A stretch of DNA of 64,000 bases from Fistularia commersonii (lineage: Eukaryota > Chordata > Actinopteri > Syngnathiformes > Fistulariidae): NCBI GenBank assembly GCA_037954325.1, contig JBBMNZ010000028.1, positions 13,481,501 through 13,545,500 of the forward strand. The letters run 5' to 3'. Shown here in pieces: positions 45,401-60,400 of this stretch (positions are counted from its first letter, which is position 1; every line of letters starts with the position of its first letter). The notes below the pieces were generated by a model. That model was not told where the DNA came from and ran no database searches. It worked only from the letters and a program-made list of their open reading frames with translations. Position numbers and translations under genes: made by a program.

Positions 45401-48400
45401 CCATACGGTCAAAAAGTGTTTATCTCACTGAGTTGAAGCTTTTTTGATAAAGAGTGTCAATAACTAAAGATTCCTTTCTAGCAGCTTGCTGGTGCTGAAA
45501 TATGTTGAAAAGGGCTTGATTCTGCATAATATAAGTCAAAATCATTGTGATCCTGCAACATTTTGAAACGATATAGCCATATGGGCTGAAAGTGTTTATC
45601 TCACTGAGTTGAAGCTTTTTTGCAACAGAGTGTCAATAACTAAAGATTCCTTTCTAGCAGCTTGCTGGTGCTGAAATATGTTGAAAAGAGTTTGATTCTG
45701 CATAATATAAGTCAGAATCATTGTGATCCTGCAACATTTTGAAAAGATATAGCCATACGGTCTAAAAGTGTTTATCTCACTGAGTTGAAGCTTTTTTGCA
45801 ACAGAGCGTAAATAACTAAAGATTCCTTTCTAGCAGCTTGCTGGAGCTGAAATATGTTGAAAAGGGCTTGATTCTGCATAATATAAGTCAGAATCATTGT
45901 GATCCTGCAACATTTTGAAAAGATATAGCCATATGGTCAAAAAGTGTTTATCTCACTGAGTTGAAGCTTTTTTGCAACAGAGCGTAAATAACTAAAGATT
46001 CCATTCTAGCAGCTTGCTGGTGCTAAAATATGTTGAAAAGGGCTTGATTCTGCATAATAGAAGTCAAATTCATTGTGATCCTGCAACATTTTGAAAAGAT
46101 ATAGCCATACGGTCAAAAAGTGTTTATCTCACTGAGTTGAAGCTTTTTTGATAAAGAGTGTCAATAACTAAAGATTCCTTTCTAGCAGCTTGCTGGTGCT
46201 GAAATATGTTGAAAAGGGCTTGATTCTGCATAATATAAGTCAAAATCATTGTGATCCTGCAACATTTTGAAAAGATATAGCCATACGGTCAAAAAGTGTT
46301 TATCTCACTGAGTTGAAGCTTTTTTTGCAACAGAGTGTGAATAACTAAAGATTCCTTTCTAGCAGCTTGCTGGTCCTGAAATATGTTGAAAAGGGCTTGA
46401 TTCTGCATAATATAAGTCAAATTCATTGTGATCCTGCAACATTTTGCAAAGATATAGCCATACGGTCAAAAAGTGTTTATCTCACTGAGTTGAAGCTTTT
46501 TTGATAAAGAGTGTCAATAAACTAAGGATTCCTTTCTAGCAGCTTGCTGGTGCTGAAATATGTTGAAAAGGGCTTGATTCTGCATAATATAAGTCAAAAT
46601 CATTGTGATCCTGCAACATTTTGAAAAGATATAGCCATACGGTCAAAAAGTGTTTATCTCACTGAGTTGAAGCTTTTTTGATAAAGAGTGTCAATAACTA
46701 AAGATTCCTTTCTAGCAGCTTGCTGGTCCTGAAAAATGTTGAAAAGGGCTTGATTCTGCATAATACAAGTCAAAATCATTGTGATCCTGCGACATTTTGA
46801 AAAGATATAGCCATACGGTCAAAAAGTGTTTATCTCACTGAGTTGAAGCTTTTTTGCAACAGAGTATCAATAACTAAAGATTCCTTTCTAGCAGCTTGCT
46901 GGTGCAGAAATATGTTGAAAAGGGCTTGATTCTGCATAATATAAGTCAAAATCATTGTGATCCTGCAACATTTTGAAAAGATATAGCCATACGGTCAAAA
47001 AGTGTTTATCTCACTGAGTTGAAGCTTTTTTGATAAAGAGTGTCAATAACTAAAGATTCCTTTCTAGCAGCTTGCTGGTGCTGAAATATGTTGAAAAGGG
47101 CTTGATTCTGCATAATATAAGTCAAAATCATTGTGATCCTGCAAAATTTTGAAAAGATATAGCCATACGGTCAAAAAGTGTTTATCTCACTGAGTTGAAG
47201 CTTTTTTGATAAAGAGTGTCAATAACTAAAGATTCCTTTCTAGCAGCTTGCTGGTGCTGAAATATGTTGAAAAGGGCTTGATTCTGCATAATTCAAGTCA
47301 AAATCATTGTGATCCTGCAACATTTTGAAACGATATAGCCATATGGGCAAAAAGTGTTTATCTCACTGAGTTGAAGCTTTTTTGCAACAGAGTGTCAATA
47401 ACTAAAGATTCCTTTCTAGCAGCTTGCTGGTGCTGAAATATGTTGAAAAGGGCTTGATTCTGCATATTATAAGTCAGAATCATTGTGATCCTGCAACATT
47501 TTGAAAAGATATAGCCATATGGTCAAAAAGTGTTTATCTCACTGAGTTGAAGCTTTTTTGCAACAGAGCGTAAATAACTAAAGATTCCTTTCTAGCAGCT
47601 TGCTGGTGCTGAAATATGTTGAAAAGGGCTTGATTCTGCATAATGTAAGTGAAAATCAATGTGATCCTGCAACATTTTGAAAAGATATAGCCATACGGTC
47701 AAAAAGTGTTTATCTCACTGAGTTGAAGCTTTTTTGCAAAAGAGTGTCAATAACTAAAGATTCCTTTCTAGCAGCTTGCTGGTCCTGAAATATGTTGAAA
47801 AGGGCTTGATTCTGCATAATATAAGTCAAAATCATTGTGATCCTGCAACATTTTGAAAAGATATAGCCATACGATCAAAAAGTGTTTATCTCACTGAGTT
47901 GAAGCTTTTTTGATAAAGAGTGTCAATAACTAAAGATTCCTTTCTAGCAGCTTACTGGTGCTGAAATATGTTGAAAAGGGCTTGATTCTGCATAATATAA
48001 GTCAAAATCATTGTGATCCTGCAACATTTTGAAAAGATATAGCCATACGGTCAAAAAGTGTTTATCTCACTGAGTTGAAGCTTTTTTGATAAAGAGTGTC
48101 AATAACTAAAGATTCCTTTCTAGCAGCTTGCTGGTGCTGAAATATGTTGAAAAGGGCTTGATTCTGCATAATATAAGTCAAAATCATTGTGATCCTGCAA
48201 CATTTTGAAAAGATATAGCCATACGGTCAAAAAGTGTTTATCTCACTGAGTTGAAACTTTTTTTGCAACAGAGTGTGAATAACTAAAGATTCCTTTCTAG
48301 CAGCTTGCTGGTCCAGAAATATGTTGAAAAGGGCTTGATTCTGCATAATATAAGTCAAAATCATTGTGATCCTGCAACATTTTGAAAAGATATAGCCATA

Positions 48401-50700
48401 CGGTCAAAAAGTGTTTATCTCACTGAGTTGAAGCTTTTTTGATAAAGAGTGTCAATAACTAAAGATTCCTTTCTAGCAGCTTGCTGGTGCTGAAATATGT
48501 TGAAAAGGGCTTGATTCTGCATAATATAAGTCAAAATCATTGTGATCCTGCAACATTTTGAAAAGATATAGCCATACGGTCAAAAAGTGTTTATCTCACA
48601 AAGTTGAAGCTTTTTTTGCAACAGAGTGTGATTACTAAAGATTCCTTTCTAGCAGCTTGCTGGTCCTGAAATATGTTGAAAAGGGCTTGATTCTGCATAA
48701 TATAAGTCAAATTCATTGTGATCCTGCAACATTTTGCAAAGATATAGCCATACGGTCAAAAAGTTTTTATCTCACTGAGTTGAAGCTTTTTTGATAAAGA
48801 GTGTCAATAAACTAAGGATTACTTTCTAGCAGCTCGCTGGTGCTGAAATATGTTGAAAAGGGCTTGATTCTGCATAATATAAGTCAAAATCATTGTGATC
48901 CTGCAACATTTTGAAAAGATATAGCCATACGGTCAAAAAGTGTTTATCTCACTGAGTTGAAGCTTTTTTGATAAAGAGTGTCAATAACTAAAGATTCCTT
49001 TCTAGCAGCTTGCTGGTCCTGAAAAATGTTGAAAAGGGCTTGATTCTGCATAATATAAGTCAAAATCATTGTGATCCTGCAACATTTTGAAAAGATATTG
49101 CCATACGGTCAAAAAGTGTTTATCTCACTGAGTTGAAGCTTTTTTGCAACAGAGTATCAATAACTAAAGATTCCTTTCTAGCAGCTTGCTGGTGCTGAAA
49201 TATGTTGAAAAGGGCTTGATTCTGCATAATATAAGTCAAAATCATTGTGATCCTGCAACATTTTGAAAAGATATAGCCATACGGTCAAAAAGTGTTTATC
49301 TCACTGAGTTGAAGCTTTTTTGATAAAGAGTGTCAATAACTAAAGATTCCTTTCTAGCAGCTTGCTGGTGCTGAAATATGTTGAAAAGGGCTTGATTCTG
49401 CATAATATAAGTCAAAATCATTGTGATCCTGCAACATTTTGAAAAGATATAGCCATACGGTCAAAAAGTGTTTATCTCACTGAGTTGAAGCTTTTTTGAT
49501 AAAGAGTGTCAATAACTAAAGATTCCTTTCTAGCAGCTTGCTGGTGCTGAAATATGTTGAAAAGGGCTTGATTCTGCATAATATAAGTCAAAATCATTGT
49601 GATCCTGCAACATTTTGAAACGATATAGCCATATGGGCTGAAAGTGTTTATCTCACTGAGTTGAAGCTTTTTTGCAACAGAGTGTCAATAACTAAAGATT
49701 CCTTTCTAGCAGCTTGCTGGTGCTGAAATATGTTGAAAAGGGCTTGATTCTGCATAATATAAGTCAGAATCATTGTGATCCTGCAACATTTTGAAAAGAT
49801 ATAGCCATACGGTCTAAAAGTGTTTATCTCACTGAGTTGAAGCTTTTTTGCAACAGAGCGTAAATAACTAAAGATTCCTTTCTAGCAGCTTGCTGGAGCT
49901 GAAATATGTTGAAAAGGGCTTGATTCTGCATAATATAAGTCAGAATCATTGTGATCCTGCAACATTTTGAAAAGATATAGCCATATGGTCAAAAAGTGTT
50001 TATCTCACTGAGTTGAAGCTTTTTTGCAACAGAGCGTAAATAACTAAAGATTCCATTCTAGCAGCTTGCTGGTGCTGAAATATGTTGAAAAGGGCTTGAT
50101 TCTGCATAATATAAGTCAAAATCATTGTGATCCTGCAACATTTTGAAAAGATATTGCCATACGGTCAAAAAGTGTTTATCTCACTGAGTTGAAGCTTTTT
50201 TGCAACAGAGTATCAATAACTAAAGATTCCTTTCTAGCAGCTTGCTGGTGCTGAAATATGTTGAAAAGGGCTTGATTCTGCATAATATAAGTCAAAATCA
50301 TTGTGATCCTGCAACATTTTGAAAAGATATAGCCATACGGTCAAAAAGTGTTTATCTCACTGAGTTGAAGCTTTTTTGATAAAGAGCGTCAATAACTAAA
50401 GATTCCTTTCTAGCAGCTTGCTGGTCCTGAAATATGTTGAAAAGGGCTTGATTCTGCATAATAGAAGTCAAATTCATTGTGATCCTGCAACATTTTGAAA
50501 AGATATAGCCATACGGTCAAAAAGTGTTTATTTCACTGAGTTGAAGTTTTTTTGATAAAGAGTGTCAATAACTAAAGATTCCTTTCTAGCAGCTTGCTGG
50601 TGCTGAAATATGTTGAAAAGGGCTTGATTCTGCATAATATAAGTCAAAATCATTGTGATCCTGCAACATTTTGAAAAGATATAGCCATACGATCAAAAAG
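42460..50700 (-). repeat. long-range duplication in subfamily C, offset about 4.05-4.23 kb
   Basis: Rare variants recur at fixed offsets: attttgaaacgatatagc at 43101 and 47330, the taatgtaagtgaaaatcaat type at about 43411 and 47640, and ttgaaacttttttt at 44022 and 48251 are all offset by 4229. The ataaactaagg type at 42461 and 46514 is offset by 4053, and gggctgaaag units at about 45568 and 49620 by 4052. Offsets differ by whole monomers, so unit gains and losses occurred after the duplication. A shorter seven-monomer repeat (1232 bp) links 49620 and 50852. Confidence 0.82.
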
Positions 50701-52290
50701 TGTTTATCTCACTGAGTTGAAGCTTTTTTGATAAAGAGTGTCAATAACTAAAGATTCCTTTCTAGCAGCTTGCTGGTGCTGAAATATGTTGAAAAGGGCT
50801 TGACTCTGCATAATATAAGTCAAAATCATTGTGATCCTGCAACATTTTGAAACGATATAGCCATATGGGCTGAAAGTGTTTATCTCACTGAGTTGAAGCT
50901 TTTTTGCAACAGAGTGTCAATAACTAAAGATTCCTTTCTAGCAGCTTGCTGGTGCTGAAATATGTTGAAAAGGGCTTGATTCTGCATAATATAAGTCAGA
51001 ATCATTGTGATCCTGCAACATTTTGAAAAGATATAGCCATACGGTCAAAAAGTGTTTATCTCACTGAGTTGAAGCTTTTTTGCAACAGAGCGTAAATAAC
51101 TAAAGATTCCTTTCTAGCAGCTTGCTGGAGCTGAAATATGTTGAAAAGGGCTTGATTCTGCATAATATAAGTCAGAATCATTGTGATCCTGCAACATTTT
51201 GAAAAGATATAGCCATATGGTCAAAAAGTGTTTATCTCACTGAGTTGAAGCTTTTTTGCAACAGAGCGTAAATAACTAAAGATTCCATTCTAGCAGCTTG
51301 CTGGTGCTGAAATATGTTGAAAAGGGCTTGATTCTGCATAATAGAAGTCAAATTCATTGTGATCCTGCAACATTTTGAAAAGATATTGCCATACGGTCAA
51401 AAAGTGTTTATCTCACTGAGTTGAAGCTTTTTTGATAAAGAGTGTCAATAACTAAAGATTCCTTTCTAGCAGCTTGCTGGTGCTGAAATATGTTGAAAAG
51501 GGCTTGATTCTGCATAATATAAGTCAAAATCATTGTGATCCTGCAACATTTTGAAAAGATATAGCCATACGGTCAAAAAGTGTTTATCTCACTGAGTTGA
51601 AGCTTTTTTTGCAACAGAGTGTGAATAACTAAAGATTCCTTTCTAGCAGCTTGCTGGTCCTGAAATATGTTGAAAAGGGCTTGATTCTGCATAATATAAG
51701 TCAAATTCATTGTGATCCTGCAACATTTTGCAAAGATATAGCCATACGGTCAAAAAGTGTTTATCTCACTGAGTTGAAGCTTTTTTGATAAAGAGTGTCA
51801 ATAACTAAAGATTCCTTTCTAGCAGCTTGCTGGTGCTGAAATATGTTGAAAAGGGCTATATTCTGCATAATTTAGTCAAAATCATTGTGATCCTGCAACA
51901 TTTTGAAAAGATATAGCCATACGGTCAAAAAGTGTTTATCTCACTGAGTTGAAGCTTTTTTGCAACAGAGTGTCAATAACTAAAGATTCCTTTCTAGCAG
52001 CCTGCTGGTGCTGAAATATGTTGAAAAGGGCTTGATTCTGCATAATATAAGTCAGAATCATTGTGATCCTGCAACATTTTGAAAAGATATAGCCATATGG
52101 TCAAAAAGTGTTTATCTCACTGAGTTGAAGCTTTTTTGCAACAGAGCGTAAATAACTAAAGATTCCATTCTACCAGCTTGCTGGAGCTGAAATATGTTGA
52201 AAAGGGCTTGATTCTGCATAATATAAGTCAGAATCATTGTGATCCTGCAACATTTTGAAAAGATATAGCCATATGGTCAAAAAGTGTTTG

Positions 52291-52319
52291 TTTCAAAAAA
52301 GCTTCAACTCAGTGAGATA
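52291..52319 (+). other. 29-bp micro-inversion within one satellite monomer
   Basis: Here the array reads aaaagtgtttg, then tttcaaaaaagcttcaactc and agtgagata, then gagtgtgaataac. The middle part is the reverse complement of the tatctcactgagttgaagctttt-type segment normally at this place, while both flanks stay in the array's normal orientation. Confidence 0.92.
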
Positions 52320-53399
52320 GAGTGTGAATAACTAAAGATTCCTTTCTAGCAGCTTGCTGGTGCTGAAATATGTTGAAAAGGGCTTGATTCTGCATAATAT
52401 AAGTCAAAATCATTGTGATCCTGCAACATTTTGAAAAGATATAGCCATATGGGCAAAAAGTGTTTATCTCACTGAGTTGAAGCTTTTTTGCAACAGAGTG
52501 TGAATAACTAAAGATTCCTATCTAGCAGCTTGCTGGTGCTGAAATATGTTGAAAAGGGCTTGATTTTGCATAATATAAGTCAAAATCATTGCGATCCTGC
52601 AACATTTTGAAAAGATATAGCCATATGGTCAAAAAGTGTTTATCTCACTGAGTTGAAGCTTTTTTGATAAAGAGTGTCAATGACTAAAGATTCCTTTCTA
52701 GCAGCTTGCTGGTGCTGAAATATGTTGAAAAGGGCTTGATTTTGCATAATATAAGTCAAAATCATTGTGATCCTGCAACATTTTGAAAAGATATAGCCAT
52801 ACGGTCAAAAAGTGTTTATCTCACTGAGTTGAAGCTTTTTTGCAATAGAGTGTCATTAACTAAAGATTCCTTTCTAGCAGCTTGCTGGTGCTGAAATATG
52901 TTGAAAAGGGCTTGATTCTGCATAATATAAGTCAAAATCATTGTGATCCTGCAACATTTTGAAACGATATAGCCATATGGGCAAAAAGTGTTTATCTCAC
53001 TGAGTTGAAGCTTTTTTGCAATAGAGTGTCATTAACTAAAGATTCCTTTCTAGCAGCTTGCTGGTGCTGAAATATGTTGAAAAGGGCTTGATTCTGCATA
53101 ATATAAGTCAGAATCATTGTGATCCTGCAACATTTTGAAAAGATATAGCCATATGGTCAAAAAGTGTTTATCTCACTGAGTTGAAGCTTTTTTGAAACAG
53201 AGTGTGAATAACTAAAGATTCCTTTCTAGCAGCTTGCTGGTGCTGAAATATGTTGAAAAGGGCTTGATTCTGCATAATATAAGTCAAAATCATTGTGATC
53301 CTGCAACATTTTGAAAAGATATAGCCATATGGTCAAAAAGTGTTTATCTCACTGAGTTGAAGCTTTTTTGCAACAGAGCGTAAATAACTAAAGATTCCT

Positions 53400-54470
53400 T
53401 TCTAGCAGCTTGCTGGTGCTGAAATATGTTGAAAAGGGCTTGATTCTGCATAATATAAGTCAGAATCATTGTGATCCTGCAACATTTTGAAAAGATATAG
53501 CTATATGGTCAAAAAGTGTTTATCTCCCTGAGTTGAAGCTTTTTTGCAACAGAGCGTTAATAACTAAAGATTCCTTTCTAGCACCTTGCTGGTGCTGAAA
53601 TATGTTGAAAAGGGCTTGATTCTGCATAATATAAGTCAGAATCATTGTGATCCTGCAACATTTTGAAAAGATATAGCCATATGGGCAAAAAGTGTTTATC
53701 TCACTGAGTTGAAGCTTTTTTGAAACAGAGTGTGAATAACTAAAGATTCCCTTCTAGCAGCTTGCTGGTGCTGAAATATGTTGAAAAGGGCTTGATTCTG
53801 CATAATATAAGTCAAAATCATTGTGATCCTGCAACATTTTGAAAAGATATAGCCATACGGTCAAAAAGTGTTTATCTCACTGAGTTGAAGCTTTTTTGCA
53901 ACAGAGCGTAAATAACTAAAGATTCCTTTCTAGCAGCTTGCTGGTGCTGAAATATGTTGAAAAGGGCTTGATTCTGCATAATATAAGTCAGAATCATTGT
54001 GATCCTGCAACATTTTGAAAAGATATAGCTATATGGTCAAAAAGTGTTTATCTCCCTGAGTTGAAGCTTTTTTGCAACAGAGCGTTAATAACTAAAGATT
54101 CCTTTCTAGCACCTTGCTGGTGCTGAAATATGTTGAAAAGGGCTTGATTCTGCATAATATAAGTCAGAATCATTGTGATCCTGCAACATTTTGAAAAGAT
54201 ATAGCCATATGGGCAAAAAGTGTTTATCTCACTGAGTTGAAGCTTTTTTGAAACAGAGTGTGAATAACTAAAGATTCCCTTCTAGCAGCTTGCTGGTGCT
54301 GAAATATGTTGAAAAGGGCTTGATTCTGCATAATATAAGTCAAAATCATTGTGATCCTGCAACATTTTGAAAAGATATAGCCATACGGTCAAAAAGTGTT
54401 TATCTCACTGAGTTGAAGCTTTTTTGCAACAGAGTGTCAATAACTAAAGATTCCTTTCTAGCAGCATGGT
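53400..54470 (-). repeat. three-monomer tandem duplication (528 bp)
   Basis: A linked set of variants (tagctatatggtc, tatctccctgag, gagcgttaataac, ctagcaccttgctgg, gattcccttctagc) appears at 53.50-53.75 kb and again 528 bp later (tctccctgag at 53523 and 54051). The same set reappears singly near 57.74, 59.69, 61.97 and 63.38 kb. Confidence 0.85.
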
Positions 54471-55110
54471 GGTGCTGAAATATGTTGAAAAGGGCTTGAT
54501 TCTGCATGATACAAGTCAAAATCATTTTGATCCTGCAACATTTTAAAAAGATATAGCCATATGGTCAAAAAGTGTTTATCTCACTGAGTTGAAGCTTTTT
54601 TGCAACGGAGTGTCAATAACTAAAGATTCCTTTCTAGCAGCTTGCTGGTCCTGAAATATGTTGAAAAGGGCATGATTCTGCATAATATAAGTCAAATTGA
54701 TTGTGATGCTGCAACATTTTGAAAAGATATAGCCATACGGTCAAAAAGTGTTTATCTCACTGAGTTGAAGCTTTTTTGATAAAGAGTGTCAATAACTAAA
54801 GATTCCTTTCTAGCAGCTTGCTGGTGCTGAAATATGTTGAAAAGGGCTTGATTCTGCATAATATAAGTCAAAATCATTGTGATCCTGCAACATTTTGAAA
54901 AGATATAGCCATACGGTCAAAAAGTGTTTATCTCACTGAGTTGAAGCTTTTTTGATAAAGAGTGTCAATAACTAAAGATTCCTTTCTAGCAGCTTGCTGG
55001 TGCTGAAATATGTTGAAAAGGGCTTGATTCTGCATAATATAAGTCAAAATCATTGTGATCCTGCAACATTTTGAAAAGATTTAGCCATACGGTCAAAAAG
55101 TGTTTATCTC

Positions 55111-56380
55111 ACAAAGTTGAAGCTTTTTTGCAACAGAGTGTCAATAACTAAAGATTCCTTTCTAGCAGCTTGCTGGTGCTGAAATATGTTGAAAAGGGCT
55201 TGATTCTGCATAATATAAGTCAAAATCATTGTGATCCTGCAACATTTTGAAAAGATATAGCCATACGGTCTAAAAGTGTTTATCTCACTGAGTTGAAGCT
55301 TTTTTGATAAAGAGTGTCAATAACTAAAGATTCCTTTCTAGCAGCTTGCTGGTCCTGAAATATGTTGAAAAGGGCTTGATTCTGCATAATATAAGTCAAA
55401 ATCATTGTGATCCTGCAACATTTTGAAAAGATATAGACATACGGTCAAAAAGTGTTTATCTCACTGAGTTGAAGCTTTTTTGATAAAGAGTGTGAATAAC
55501 TAAAGATTCCTTTCTAGCAGCTTGCTGGTGCTGAAATATGTTGAAAAGGGCTTGATTCTGCATAATATAAGTCAAAATCATTGCGATCCTGCAACATTTT
55601 GAAAAGATATAGCCATATGGTCAAAAAGTGTTTATCTCACTGAGTTGAAGCTTTTTTGATAAAGAGTGTCAATAACTAAAGATTCCTTTATAGCAGCTTG
55701 CTGGTCCTGAAATATGTTGAAAAGGGCTTGATTCTGCATAATATAAGTCAAAATCATTGTGATCCTGCAACATTTTGAAAAGATATAGTCATACGGTCAA
55801 AAAGTGTTTATCTCACTGAGTTGAAGCTTTTTTGATAAAGAGTGTCAATAACTAAAGATTCCTTTCTAGCAGCTTGCTGGTGCTGAAATATGTTGAAAAG
55901 GGCTTGATTCTGCATAATATAAGTCAAAATCATTGTGATCCTGCAACATTTTGAAAAGATATAGCCATACGGTCAAAAAGTGTTTATCTCACAAAGTTGA
56001 AGCTTTTTTGCAACAGAGTGTCAATAACTAAAGATTCCTTTCTAGCAGCTTGCTGGTGCTGAAATATGTTGAAAAGGGCTTGATTCTGCATAATATAAGT
56101 CAAAATCATTGTGATCCTGCAACATTTTGAAAAGATATAGCCATACGGTCTAAAAGTGTTTATCTCACTGAGTTGAAGCTTTTTTGATAAAGAGTGTCAA
56201 TAACTAAAGATTCCTTTCTAGCAGCTTGCTGGTCCTGAAATATGTTGAAAAGGGCTTGATTCTGCATAATATAAGTCAAAATCATTGTGATCCTGCAACA
56301 TTTTGAAAAGATATAGCCATACGGTCAAAAAGTGTTTATCTCACTGAGTTGAAGCTTTTTTGATAAAGAGTGTGAATAAC
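55111..56380 (-). repeat. five-monomer duplication (880 bp)
   Basis: The rare acaaagttga variant at 55111 recurs at 55991, followed in both copies by the same series of units (one with ggtctaaaagtg, then ggtcctg, then gtgtgaataac). Confidence 0.8.
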
Positions 56381-57405
56381 TAAAGATTCCTTTCTAGCAG
56401 CTTGCTGGTGCTGAAATATGTTGAAAAGGGCTTGATTCTGCATAATATAAGTCAAAATCATTGTGATCCTGCAACATTTTGAAACGATATAGCCATATGG
56501 GCAAAAAGTGTTTATCTCACTGAGTTGAAGCTTTTTTGCAACAGAGTGTCAATAACTAAAGATTCCTTTCTAGCAGCTTGCTGGTGCTGAAATATGTTGA
56601 AAAGGGCTTGATTCTGCATAATATAAGTCAAAATCATTGTGATCCTGCAACATTTTGAAAAGATATAGCCATACGGTCAAAAAGTGTTTATCTCACTGAG
56701 TTGAAGGTTTTTGCAACAGAGTGTCAATAACTAAAGATTCCTATCTAGCAGCTTGCTGGTGCTGAAATATGTTGAAAAGGGCTTGATTCTGCATAATATA
56801 AGTCAAAATCATTGTGATCCTGCAACATTTTGAAAAGATATAGCCATACGGTCAAAAAGTGTTTATCTCACTGAGTTGAAGCTTTTTTGATAAAGAGTGT
56901 CAATAACTAAAGATTCCTTTCTAGCAGCTTGCTGGTGCTGAAATATGTTGAAAAGGGCTTGATTCTGCATAATATAAGTCAAAATCATTGCGATCCTGCA
57001 ACATTTTGAAAAGATATAGCCATATGGTCAAAAAGTGTTTATCTCACTGAGTTGAAGCTTTTTTGCAACAGAGTGTCAATAACTAAAGATTCCTTTCTAG
57101 CAGCTTGCTGGTCCTGAAATATGTTGAAAAGGGCTTGATTCTGCATAATATAAGTCAAAATCATTGTGATCCTGCAACATTTTGAAAAGATATAGTCATA
57201 CGGTCAAAAAGTGTTTATCTCACTGAGTTGAAGCTTTTTTGATAAAGAGTGTCAATAACTAAAGATTCCTTTCTAGCAGCTTGCTGGTGCTGAAATATGT
57301 TGAAAAGGGCTTGATTCTGCATAATATAAGTCAAAATCATTGTGATCCTGCAACATTTTGAAAAGATATAGCCATACGGTCAAAAAGTGTTTATCTCACT
57401 GAGTT

Positions 57406-60400
57406 GAAGGTTTTTGCAACAGAGTGTCAATAACTAAAGATTCCTATCTAGCAGCTTGCTGGTGCTGAAATATGTTGAAAAGGGCTTGATTCTGCATAAT
57501 TTAGTCAAAATCATTGTGATCCTGCAACATTTTGAAAAGATATAGCCATATGGTCAAAAAGTGTTTATCTCACTGAGTTGAAGCTTTTTTGCAACAGAGC
57601 GTAAATAACTAAAGATTCCTTTCTAGCAGCTTGCTGGTGCTGAAATATGTTGAAAAGGGCTTGATTCTGCATAATATAAGTCAGAATCATTGTGATCCTG
57701 CAACATTTTGAAAAGATATAGCTATATGGTCAAAAAGTGTTTATCTCCCTGAGTTGAAGCTTTTTTGCAACAGAGCGTTAATAACTAAAGATTCCTTTCT
57801 AGCACCTTGCTGGTGCTGAAATATGTTGAAAAGGGCTTGATTCTGCATAATATAAGTCAAAATCATTGTGATCCTGCAACATTTTGAAAAGATATAGCCA
57901 TACGGTCAAAAAGTGTTTATCTCACTGAGTTGAAGCTTTTTTGCAACAGAGTGTCAATAACTAAAGATTCCTTTCTAGCAGCTTGCTGGTGCTGAAATAT
58001 GTTGAAAAGGGCTTGATTCTGCATAATATAAGTCAAAATCATTGTGATCCTGCAACATTTTGAAAAGATATAGCCATACGGTCAAAAAGTGTTTATCTCA
58101 CTGAGTTGAAGCTTTTTTGATAAAGAGTGTCAATAACTAAAGATTCCTTTCTAGCAGCTTGCTGGTGCTGAAATATGTTGAAAAGGGCTTGATTCTGCAT
58201 AATATAATTCAAAATCATTGTGATCCTGCAACATTTTGAAAAGATATAGCCATATGGTCAAAAAGTGTTTATCTCACTGAGTTGAAGCTTTTTTGCAACA
58301 GAGCGTAAATAACTAAAGATTCCTTTCTAGCAGCTTGCTGGTGCTGAAATATGTTGAAAAGGGCTTGATTCTGCATAATATAAGTCAGAATCATTGTGAT
58401 CCTGCAACATTTTGAAAAGATATAGCCATACGGTCAAAAAGTGTTTATCTCACTGAGTTGAAGCTTTTTTGCAACAGAGTGTCAATAACTAAAGATTCCT
58501 TTCTAGCAGCTTGCTGGTGCTGAAATATGTTGAAAAGGGCTTGATTCTGCATATATAAGTCAAAATCATTGTGATCCTGCAACATTTTGAAAAGATATAG
58601 CCATACGGTCAAAAAGTGTTTATCTCACTGAGTTGAAGCTTTTTTGATAAAGAGTGTCAATAACTAAAGATTCCTTTCTAGCAGCTTGCTGGTGCTGAAA
58701 TATGTTGAAAAGGGCTTGATTCTGCATAATATAATTCAAAATCATTGTGATCCTGCAACATTTTGAAAAGATATAGCCATACGGTCAAAAAGTGTTTATC
58801 CTCACTGAGTTGAAGCTTTTTTGCAAACAGAGTGTCAATAACTAAAGATTCCTTTCTAGCAGCTTGATGGTCCCTGAAATATGTTGAAAAGGGCTTGATT
58901 CTGCGTAATATAAGTCAAAATCATTGTGATCCTGCAACATTTTGAAAAGATATAGCCATACGGTCAAAAAGTGTTTATCTCACTGAGTTGAAGCTTTTTT
59001 TGATAAAGAGTGTCAATAACTAAAGATTCCTTTCTAGCAGCTTGCTGGTGCTGAAATATGTTGAAAAGGGCTTGATTCTGCATAATATAAGTCAAAATCA
59101 TTGTGATCCTGCAACATTTTGAAAAGATATAGCCATATGGTCAAAAAGTGTTTATCTCACTGAGTTGAAGCTTTTTTGCAACAGAGTGTCAATAACTAAA
59201 GATTCCTTTCTAGCAGCTTGCTGGTACTGAAATATGTTGAAAAGGGCTTGATTCTGCATAATATAAGTCAAAATCATTGTGATCCTGGCAAACATTTTGA
59301 AAAGATATAGCCATACGGTCAAAAAGTGTTTATCTCACTGAGTTGAAGCTTGTTTGATAAAGAGTGTCAATAACTAAAGATTCCTTTCTAGCAGCTTGCT
59401 GGTGCTGAAATATGTTGAAAAGGGCTTGATTCTGCATAATATAAGTCAAAATCATTGTGATCCTGCAACATTTTGAAAAGATATAGCCATACGGTCAAAA
59501 AGTGTTTATCTCACTGAGTTGAAGCTTTTTTGATAAAGTGTGTCAATAACTAAAGATTCCTATCTAGCAGCTTGCTGGGGCTGAAATATGTTGAAAAGGG
59601 CTTGATTCTGCATAATATAAGTCAAAATCATTGTGATCCTGCAACATTTTGAAAAGATATAGCCATATGGTCAAAAAGTATTTATCTCCCTGAGTTGAAG
59701 CTTTTTTGCAACAGAGCGTTAATAACTAAAGATTCCTTTCTAGCACCTTGCTGGTGCTGAAATATGTTGAAAAGGGCTTGATTCTGCATAATATAAGTCA
59801 GAATCATTGTGATCCTACAACATTTTGAAAAGATATAGCCATATGGCAAAAAGTGTTTATCTCACTGAGTTGAAGCTTTTTTTGCAACAGAGTGTAAATA
59901 ACTAAAGAATCCTTTCTAGCAGTTTGCTGTTGCTGAAATATGTTGAAAAGGGCTTGATTCTGCATAATATAAGTCAGAATCATTGTGATCCTGCAACATT
60001 TTGAAAAGATATAGCCATACGGTCAAAAAGTGTTTATCTCACTGAGTTGAAGCTTTTTTACAACAGAGTGTAAATAACTAAAGATTCCTTTCTAACAGCT
60101 TGCTGGTGCTGAAATATGTTGAAAAGGGCTTGATTCTGCATAATACAAGTCAAAAATCATTTTGATCCTGCAACATTTTAAAAAGATATAGCCATATGGT
60201 CAAAAAGTGTTTATCTCACTGAGTTGAAGCTTTTTTTGATAAAGAGTGTCAATAACTAAAGATTCCTATCTAGCAGCTTGCTGGTGCTGAAATATGTTGA
60301 AAAGGGCTTGATTCTGCATAATATAAGTCAAAATCATTGTGATCCTGCAACATTTTTGAAAAGATATAGCCCATATGGTCAAAAAAGTGTTTATCTCACT

